From positions 19,064 through 83,063 of the forward strand of contig DATHZQ010000007.1 of assembly GCA_035458525.1 (NCBI GenBank): a stretch of 64,000 nucleotides of DNA, given 5' to 3'. Position numbers and translations under genes: made by a program. The notes below the pieces were generated by a model. That model was given only the letters and a program-made list of their open reading frames with translations. It had not been told where the DNA came from and did no database searches. Source of the DNA: DATHZQ01 sp035458525 (GTDB taxonomy: Bacteria > Actinomycetota > Acidimicrobiia > Spongiisociales > UBA5794). Of this stretch, positions 58,382 through 64,000 are shown piece after piece. Position 1 is the first letter of the stretch. Every line of letters begins with the position of its first letter.

Positions 58382-59164
58382 GTGGGCATACGTCTGGACA
58401 ACGCCAAAGCCCTCTACCTGGAGGCGATCCGTGACGGGAACTACGTCGCAGCCGTCAACAAGTACACCGGTGAGCGCTACACGCAGCACTCGACACCCGT
58501 GCGGGACGGCAAGGAGGGCTTCATCGAGTTCTTTGCCGACTTCGTGGAGCGCAACCCGGAACGCGATATCGACATCGTGCGCGGGTTCGAGGACGGCCGC
58601 TATGTCTTCCTGCACGCGGTCCAGCACCTCGAGGGCGGCGAGCCCCGGTGGGTGACTGCCGACATCTTCGACACCGACGACGACGGCAAGCTGATCGAGC
58701 ACTGGGACATCATCGGCGAATGGGTCGACGATACGGTTTCGGGTCACAGCCAGGTCGACGGTCCAACCGAGCCGAGGGACTTGGACAAGACCGAGGAGAA
58801 CAAAGCACTGGTGACGGGGTTCATCACGGACGTGCTGATGAACGGCGACCTTGGCAGGGTGACGGACTACGTCTCGACCGAGACCTACATCCAGCACAAC
58901 CCGCGTGTCGGGGACGGCATCGAGGGCCTCGCCGGCTTGGTCGAGTCGCTCGCCGAGCAGGGTTTGTCGATCTGGTACGAGGACATCCACCTGGTCGTCG
59001 GTTGCGGCAACTTCGTGGCGGTGCTCGCGAAGATGAACCTGGCCGGCACCGAGATGGCAGTGATCGATCTCTTCCGCGTCGACGACGGCAAGATCGTGGA
59101 GCACTGGGACGTCATGGAGGAGATCCTGCCGCCGGATCAGTGGGTGAACAGCGGCGAGTTCTGA
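58382..59164 (+). CDS. Tandem SnoaL-like (NTF2 fold) protein
   Basis: The 260-aa protein contains two SnoaL/NTF2-like domains. The first (about 5-125) has YTGERYTQHSTPVRDGKEGFIEFFADF, and the second (about 135-255) has VSTETYIQHNPRVGDGIEGLAGLVESL. Both end in the same HWDIIGEW/HWDVMEEI pattern, so one is a duplicate of the other. The domains form cone-shaped pockets used by isomerases and hydrolases; the substrate is unknown. GTG 58382 follows AAGGAG and is preferred to GTG 58376. Confidence 0.87.
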   Translation: MGIRLDNAKALYLEAIRDGNYVAAVNKYTGERYTQHSTPVRDGKEGFIEFFADFVERNPERDIDIVRGFEDGRYVFLHAVQHLEGGEPRWVTADIFDTDDDGKLIEHWDIIGEWVDDTVSGHSQVDGPTEPRDLDKTEENKALVTGFITDVLMNGDLGRVTDYVSTETYIQHNPRVGDGIEGLAGLVESLAEQGLSIWYEDIHLVVGCGNFVAVLAKMNLAGTEMAVIDLFRVDDGKIVEHWDVMEEILPPDQWVNSGEF

Positions 59165-59346
59165 GCGACTCCCTCTCCGCCGGGCCGCACCCGGCGGTGA
59201 GGTGGTGCGATGGCCTGCCAGACCGTGATCCTCCCAGCAGGGTGCGGAAGAAGCACTGGTGCCGGTTCGGCAAACAACGTCAAATCGTGCGTGGCATTGC
59301 TGCGTCCTCGGTCACCAAACCGGCGGACCCCTTCTTCCGCACCCTT

Positions 59347-60408
59347 TTAGAGGAACGTGATCGATGAGGGCTGCCCCACGGGCGCTTGCGCAACCGGCTC
59401 GCCGATGTCGGCACCGTCCGCCAGCACCGGCAACACGGAGATGTCGCCGCTGTGGCGATTGGCCACCACCAGATGGCGGCCGTCCGGCGCAACGCCGAGA
59501 CCGCGGGGCCACGCTCCGCCGCACGAGCGAACCGCGGTCCGCCGCAGGCCGTGCGTTGCGTCGAACGCAAAGACCGCCACGCTGTTGTGCCCCCGGTTCG
59601 AGACGTAGGCATGCGATCCGGAGGGAGAGAGGCGGAGGTCTGCGGCGGTGTTCTCCGTCACACCCCCCGGCACCGTCGAGAGCGTCTGCAGTTCGTGAAG
59701 GCTGCCTTCGCGCCGCTCGTACTCGTAGAGCGAGACGCTGCTGTCGAGCTCGTTGACCACCATGAGGTGATCGCCGCTCGGGAGGAACACCATGTGGCGC
59801 GGTCCGGCGCCGGGTGACGCGGCGACGTCGCCATGCCGAGCCAGCGATCCGCCGCTCGGGTCGTGGGCATAGACCACAACTCGATCGATTCCGAGATCTG
59901 CGACGAGCATGAACCGGCCGTCGGCCGAGAAGATCGCCGAGTGCGCATGGGGACCTGCTTGGCGGTCTGCGCGGGGCCCCGAGCCGGAGTGCCGTGCCAT
60001 CGCAACCACCTCGCCAACGCGGCCATCCGGCTCGATCGGGAAGACCGCGACGTCGCCGCTGCCGTAGTTCGAAGCTGCCAGCCAGCAACCCGTCCCATCG
60101 ATGGCGAGATGGCAGGGATGATCACCGCCGGTAGAGCGCTGATTCACCGCAACGAGATCGAAACGCCCGTGCGCCCGTTCGATCCGGAAGGCGTGCACGG
60201 CGCCGCGGGCGCCGTCGCTCTCGAGGCCGGTCTCGCTGACCGCATAGGCATGGATCAACGAAGGGTGGACCGCCACGAAGGACGGGTTCGCGACTCCTGC
60301 AAACTCCGCGCTCTTCTCGAGGGCGCCGGACCCCTCGTCCATGGAGAACAACGCGATGCCGGGCCGGTCCGCAGCTGCATACGTCCCCACGAGCATGTCA
60401 GTCCGCAT
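59347..60408 (-). CDS. Lactonase family protein (6-phosphogluconolactonase-like seven-bladed propeller)
   Basis: The 353-aa protein shows the YbhE/Pgl propeller pattern: MLVGTYAAADRPGIALFSMDEGSGAL, then GGDHPCHLAIDGTGCWLAASNYGSGDVAVFP. The catalytic-region set is HAHSAIFSADGRFMLVADLGIDRV, followed by GAGPRHMVFLPSGDHLMVVNEL. It hydrolyses sugar lactones to acids. The start (ATG 60408 or 60396) overlaps or abuts the stop of the epimerase gene, so the two are coupled. A uronate or aldonate dehydrogenase making the lactone would be the epimerase-like gene before it. Confidence 0.85.
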   Translation of the reverse strand: MRTDMLVGTYAAADRPGIALFSMDEGSGALEKSAEFAGVANPSFVAVHPSLIHAYAVSETGLESDGARGAVHAFRIERAHGRFDLVAVNQRSTGGDHPCHLAIDGTGCWLAASNYGSGDVAVFPIEPDGRVGEVVAMARHSGSGPRADRQAGPHAHSAIFSADGRFMLVADLGIDRVVVYAHDPSGGSLARHGDVAASPGAGPRHMVFLPSGDHLMVVNELDSSVSLYEYERREGSLHELQTLSTVPGGVTENTAADLRLSPSGSHAYVSNRGHNSVAVFAFDATHGLRRTAVRSCGGAWPRGLGVAPDGRHLVVANRHSGDISVLPVLADGADIGEPVAQAPVGQPSSITFL

Positions 60409-61225
60409 CGTGCCGCCAACCCAGGAACTCTTCGGCCTTGGTGCAGTCGAAGAAGCCCCGCGTGCCACTGAGGTCACCGCGAATCGGGACCGTCGGGTAG
60501 AACTGGTTTCTGAGCTGGAGCGACGGCGTGTCGACCATGGTCTGGGGTGCCACGACGTAGAACGCCTCGTGGCCGACGAAGTCGGCAGTCACGCCGAGCA
60601 GGAGTGCCCGCGCCGCTGCGGCTCGGGTCGTGAAACCCCACAGATGCCGCTCAGCGATCCTCTCCGGCGTGCCGGCCCAACCGGCCGTCTCGGAACGATC
60701 GGCCACCACCCCGTGCAGCCGCAGGCTGGCGATCGTGAGGTCGTCGAATTGGCGGGCGATCGCGGCTGCCTGCTGCTCGCACGTCCACTTCGAGAGGCTG
60801 TAGGGATCCTCGGCGTACGTCGGGTGCTGCTCGTCCAGCGGGAAGTAGTCGTAGCGCGGAGGCCACTGGCTGAAGCGGCCGCCGATCGCATTGACGCTCG
60901 ACGCTTGGCACACTCGTCGTACGCCGGCGCCTGCGGCGGCACGGAGTGCGTTGTAGCTGGACACGACGTTGTTGTTGTGCACGATGTGATCGGGGCTGCG
61001 GCCGGGCCCTGTGATCGCAGCGAGGTGGATCAGCGCAGCGCACCCTCCGATTGCCTGCTCGAGCGCGCGGTAGTCAGTGACGTCGATGTCGCAGTGCGCC
61101 GTGGCTCGGGTGTGCGGTGCCTCGTGGCGGCGATCGATCGAGACGACCGTGTGGCCTTCGGATTCGGCGAGCTCGATGACCGCTCGGCCAACCCGGCCAT
61201 TGCCGCCTGTGACTGCGATCTTCAT
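60398..61225 (-). CDS. NAD-dependent epimerase/dehydratase family protein (uronate dehydrogenase-like)
   Basis: The 275-aa extended-SDR protein opens MKIAVTGGNGRVGRAVIELAE with the TGGNGRVG cofactor motif. It has NNNVVSSYNALRAA near residue 86, the catalytic Ser in QASSVNAIGG, and DPYSLSKW with Tyr and Lys of the SDR set. The uronate dehydrogenase branch oxidises hexuronates to aldarolactones. Coupling to a lactonase supports that kind of role. Substrate assignment remains an inference. Confidence 0.82.
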   Translation of the reverse strand: MKIAVTGGNGRVGRAVIELAESEGHTVVSIDRRHEAPHTRATAHCDIDVTDYRALEQAIGGCAALIHLAAITGPGRSPDHIVHNNNVVSSYNALRAAAGAGVRRVCQASSVNAIGGRFSQWPPRYDYFPLDEQHPTYAEDPYSLSKWTCEQQAAAIARQFDDLTIASLRLHGVVADRSETAGWAGTPERIAERHLWGFTTRAAAARALLLGVTADFVGHEAFYVVAPQTMVDTPSLQLRNQFYPTVPIRGDLSGTRGFFDCTKAEEFLGWRHDAD

Positions 61226-61400
61226 CGGCCCTCGTCCTCGTCGATGCCTGACAACGATGGTGAGCCGGAGAGGCCTCCGAGGGTCGGTGGCCGATCCCGG
61301 CGAGTCGGCGCACCTTACTTCGAGTGACCATGCCATTGGCTTGCGCAACTGACATCCGTGGCCCAGCATGCGGCGCTCGACGACCAACGGAGTCTGCGGC

Positions 61401-62372
61401 GTGACGGAAGGCCCTTCGACGGCGGCCCCACCGGCTGAGCCTTTCGATGTGGTGTGCATCGGCGAGACGATGGTCGCCTTCGTCACGCGCAGCGATCCGC
61501 GGCACTATCTGGCCGTCACCGCCGGTGCCGAGTCGAACGTGGCGGTCGGCGTAACGCAGCTGGGGCGTCGTGCGCAGTGGGTCTCACGGCTCGGCGGCGA
61601 CCCCCTGGGCGACTTCGTCGCGGACTCGATCGCTGCCCGCGGAGTCGACGTGGCCGCAGTCCGCGACGCCACCAGGCCGACCGGCGTGTTGACGAAGCAC
61701 GTGACCGAGTCCCGAACCGAGGTGCAGTACTACCGAAGTGAGAGCGCAGCTCGTGCGCTCTCGGCCGATGACGTGCGGCGGGCCGGACCAACTCGATGGA
61801 TCCACGTGACGGGAATCACGCCGGCTCTTTCGGCTTCGGCTGCGGCCATGGTCGATGCCGTGACCGCTCGCCGACTTCGCCTCCCCGCCCGGGTGTCGTT
61901 CGATGTGAACCATCGTCCCGTGCTGTGGCCGGATTCGGCTACCGCTACCCGAACGCTGTTGCCGCATTGCCGTCGCGCCGACGTCGTCTTCATTGGCGAT
62001 GACGAGGGCCAGGCACTCTTCGGTACGTCGGATGCCGCTGCGCTCGCCCGGCTGATTCTGCGCCGGGATGATCAGGAGCTCGTCGTCAAGCACGGCGCCA
62101 GAGGTGCCTCCCGCATCACTCGTTCCAACGCGACCTTCGTGCCGGCGCTAGCGGCCGACGTCTTGGACGTCACAGGTGCCGGGGATGCGTTCGCTGCCGG
62201 CTATCTGGCAGCGTCGTGTCTCGGATGGCCTGTGCCGGCCAGGCTCCGGCTGGGCCATCTCCTCGGTGCGCGGGTCGTCGGTGTCCTCGAGGACGTCCCG
62301 CCACCGTTGACCGTCGCTGAGCTGGGCGAGCTCTCGCCTGACACGCTGGCCTCGCAGTGGGCAGCGCGCTGA
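61401..62372 (+). CDS. PfkB-family sugar kinase (2-keto-3-deoxygluconate kinase-like)
   Basis: The 323-aa kinase has FDVVCIGETMVAFVT at the start, AGAESNVAVGVTQLGRRAQWVSRLGGDPLG near residue 40 and the GAGD anion hole in DVTGAGDAFAAGYLA. RVSFDVNHRPVLWP and FIGDDEGQALFG fit the KdgK branch, which phosphorylates 2-keto-3-deoxygluconate. GTG 61401 has GGAG nine nt upstream; ATG 61368 is an alternative. It faces the lactonase/epimerase operon and would complete a uronate/aldonate route. Confidence 0.85.
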   Translation: MTEGPSTAAPPAEPFDVVCIGETMVAFVTRSDPRHYLAVTAGAESNVAVGVTQLGRRAQWVSRLGGDPLGDFVADSIAARGVDVAAVRDATRPTGVLTKHVTESRTEVQYYRSESAARALSADDVRRAGPTRWIHVTGITPALSASAAAMVDAVTARRLRLPARVSFDVNHRPVLWPDSATATRTLLPHCRRADVVFIGDDEGQALFGTSDAAALARLILRRDDQELVVKHGARGASRITRSNATFVPALAADVLDVTGAGDAFAAGYLAASCLGWPVPARLRLGHLLGARVVGVLEDVPPPLTVAELGELSPDTLASQWAAR

Positions 62373-62441
62373 GCAGCACCACGTGCCGGTGCGGATCGTT
62401 GCGGGCCCCGGGTAGCGTGCCCGCGTTCGAGGGAGGGCAAC

Positions 62442-63335
62442 ATGCACGACGTCTATGCCTACGGGATGATTGCTCCGAGCACGCTGCTGGAGCTGGAAGA
62501 CGACTACCCGCCGCCGGCCGGCTATGCGGAGCTGGCCGAGGTGCATCCGTCGATCGGCGGGGAAGCCGCGGGGACCGCGATCGTTCTGGCGCGGCTCGGT
62601 GTAGCCACGAAGCTGACCGGCGTACGGCTTGGCCGCGACGAGCATTCGGCACGCACCATCGACGTCCTCGAGGCGGCCGGTGTCGACTGCAGCGCCATTC
62701 GGACCGACGGTGACCGTCCGCCGGTGACCGAGATCGTGGTCACTTCGGGCGAGTCGAGAACCGTGTTCGGAACGTATCGCAGGTTCTCGACCGATCGAGC
62801 CTGGGAGGCGCCATCGAGAGCTGACGTCGAGCGCAGCCGAATCGTTTGTGTCGATCCCTTCTTCGAAGGCGACTCGCTCCAGGTGGTTCGCTGGTGCGAG
62901 GACGGAGGAGTTCCCTACGTCACGATCGATGCGCCGCCCACCTCCGAGATCGCACGCCTCGCCGAGGTACTGATCATCTCAGAGGAGTTTGCGACCCGAA
63001 CGATCGGAGGGCAGCCCCGCGACCTGCTCGACGCCTACACCGCACAGTGCCGGGGCCTTGTGGTGGTGACGCAGGGCGCAAAGCGGTTCCTCAGCGGGCG
63101 GAGCGGTCAGCCGCCGCAGGAGCACTCCACATTCTCGGTACCGGTGCGAGACACGACCGGGGCCGGGGATAGCTTCCGTGCCGGGATCATCTACGGCATG
63201 CTGCGGGGCCTCGACACCCTGCAGCTGATGCAGACCGCAACCGCCGTTGCCGCGCTCGTGTGCCAGCGTGTCCCCGGGGTCGTGAACAGCCCAACCGAGT
63301 GGGAGTTGGAATCGTTTCTCGAACGGAACGGGTGA
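62442..63335 (+). CDS. PfkB-family carbohydrate kinase
   Basis: The 297-aa ribokinase-family protein has IGGEAAGTAIVLARLGVATKLTGVRLGRDE near residue 38 and DTTGAGDSFRAGIIYG near residue 235, which contains the catalytic Asp. The N-terminal strand (HDVYAYGMIAPSTLLEL) differs from typical ribokinases. It probably phosphorylates a sugar or nucleoside linked to the preceding KdgK-like kinase. The start follows GGAGGGCAAC. Confidence 0.83.
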   Translation: MHDVYAYGMIAPSTLLELEDDYPPPAGYAELAEVHPSIGGEAAGTAIVLARLGVATKLTGVRLGRDEHSARTIDVLEAAGVDCSAIRTDGDRPPVTEIVVTSGESRTVFGTYRRFSTDRAWEAPSRADVERSRIVCVDPFFEGDSLQVVRWCEDGGVPYVTIDAPPTSEIARLAEVLIISEEFATRTIGGQPRDLLDAYTAQCRGLVVVTQGAKRFLSGRSGQPPQEHSTFSVPVRDTTGAGDSFRAGIIYGMLRGLDTLQLMQTATAVAALVCQRVPGVVNSPTEWELESFLERNG

Positions 63336-63372
63336 ACGCTCACATGCTCTTGATGATGTCGATGATCTGGAG

Positions 63373-64000
63373 TCAGGCTTCCCGGCCCCCCGGGGTTGGA
63401 GCGATCGGCCAGGTGTGTTGCTGGTTCTCGCCGACGATGAGTTGGACCTTCGTGCCCGCCTCCTTGGCTCGTCTCGCAAAAACCTCGATGCTGGGTCGAA
63501 GCAACTCGGCTCCTCCGACGAACACGTACAGCGGCGGGAGACCTGCCAGTTCTCCGAACGCCGGCGACACCGTCGGATGGTCGACGCCGAGACTCCGTGC
63601 GTAGATCTCGCCTGCGGAGCGGACGTGGGCGATCGACAGCAGCGCATCAGCGTCTTCGTAGGGCGACGCGTCGTCACGCAGCGGCATGTCCACTCCGGGC
63701 GACACGAGCACGGCGCACCGGGGTACCGGTCCGCCATCGTCCCTGAGCTGTGCCATGAGGGCCAGGGCGAGCCCGCCACCCGCGGACGTGCCGGCGAGCA
63801 CGACCTGGCGCGATGGGTATCGCATCGTCAACTCGTCGTAGGCGGCGCAGGCGACTTCCAGGGTCGTCGTGGCCGGGTGTTCCGGCGCCCGCGGATACAT
63901 GAGCATTGCGAAATCCGAGCCTGCACCGGCGGCGATCTTCCGCATTGCGCTCCACTCGGTGCCGAATGGACCAAGGAGGTACCCGCCTCCATGGAGGTAG
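63373..64000 (-). CDS. Alpha/beta hydrolase (hormone-sensitive lipase-like), N-terminus beyond window
   Basis: The frame runs off the right edge. The visible 208 residues include the oxyanion motif YLHGGGYLLG at the edge, the nucleophile elbow VVLAGTSAGGGLALAL, and the catalytic His region in GENQQHTWPIAP. That is the HSL/GDXG-type esterase pattern. The substrate is unknown. It is convergent with the PfkB gene. Confidence 0.88.
   Translation of the reverse strand, partial: YLHGGGYLLGPFGTEWSAMRKIAAGAGSDFAMLMYPRAPEHPATTTLEVACAAYDELTMRYPSRQVVLAGTSAGGGLALALMAQLRDDGGPVPRCAVLVSPGVDMPLRDDASPYEDADALLSIAHVRSAGEIYARSLGVDHPTVSPAFGELAGLPPLYVFVGGAELLRPSIEVFARRAKEAGTKVQLIVGENQQHTWPIAPTPGGREA

Noticed and set aside
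1..64000. CRISPR arrays, tRNA/rRNA genes, IS elements
   Set aside because: No repeat-spacer pattern, no tRNA cloverleaf with a CCA-like end and no transposase ORF was recognised on either strand.

Overview
The window is about 64 kb of gene-dense, high-GC DNA with short intergenic gaps, many ATGA/GTGA/TGATG start-stop overlaps and frequent GTG starts. The family content points to an actinobacterium: deazaflavin (F420)-type nitroreductases, a fused sulfate adenylyltransferase/APS kinase, a DUF3417-type alpha-glucan phosphorylase, an SCO7613-like giant membrane protein and DM13/FAS1 surface proteins. Acidimicrobiia is my best guess by inference. I saw no rRNA, tRNA, IS element, prophage or CRISPR array.

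Layout. Positions 1-19300 hold a carbohydrate regulon built around myo-inositol-type catabolism. It contains a LacI-family regulator (partial, left edge), an SDR/IolC/LacD-type aldolase operon facing a TauE/SafE permease, a long operon on the minus strand (IolG, IolE, SMP-30 lactonase, 2-hydroxyacid dehydrogenase, Gfo/Idh/MocA oxidoreductase, IolD, SDR), and a divergent ABC sugar importer. Five copies of a LacI-type palindrome (core TGGAACGTTCCA) mark the regulator, both catabolic promoters, the importer and an ACT-domain gene, so one regulator probably controls the set. iolB and iolA are not in the window. Inside this region are a glyoxalase-type gene with an in-frame amber, a methyltransferase frameshifted by an 8-bp repeat, and an importer ATPase lacking its Walker A lysine.

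Positions 19400-38500 carry assimilatory sulfate activation (Sat-CysC, CysQ), glycogen phosphorylase, small enzymes, a lone TIR-domain protein, an adenylate cyclase, a group 2 sigma factor and several secreted or membrane proteins. The most striking item is at 32061-32690 (minus strand): a MerB-like (organomercurial lyase family) gene. Its second catalytic cysteine codon is an in-frame TGA, followed at the right distance by a stem-loop with a GGUC apical loop, as in a bacterial SECIS element. Read through, the protein is 209 aa with C83/D86/U144, close to MerB's 212 aa and C96/D99/C159. It is a strong selenoprotein candidate.

Positions 38491-53700 hold the 1498-aa membrane protein and a TetR-controlled set: a small membrane protein, quinone oxidoreductase and F420-type reductase at 43-44.7 kb, and a DrrAB-like ABC exporter with its TetR gene at 51-53.6 kb. 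The two loci are linked by arrays of a 13-bp CTTACGGCGTATG-like motif. Between them lie an ATP-grasp ligase, an AraC regulator and several uncharacterised proteins. Positions 53700-64000 carry a secreted SMP-30-like propeller, a MalY-type aminotransferase, a DM13 protein, an MFS exporter, a tandem SnoaL protein, and a sugar-acid module (lactonase and uronate-dehydrogenase-like epimerase facing two PfkB kinases). The window ends in a truncated alpha/beta hydrolase.
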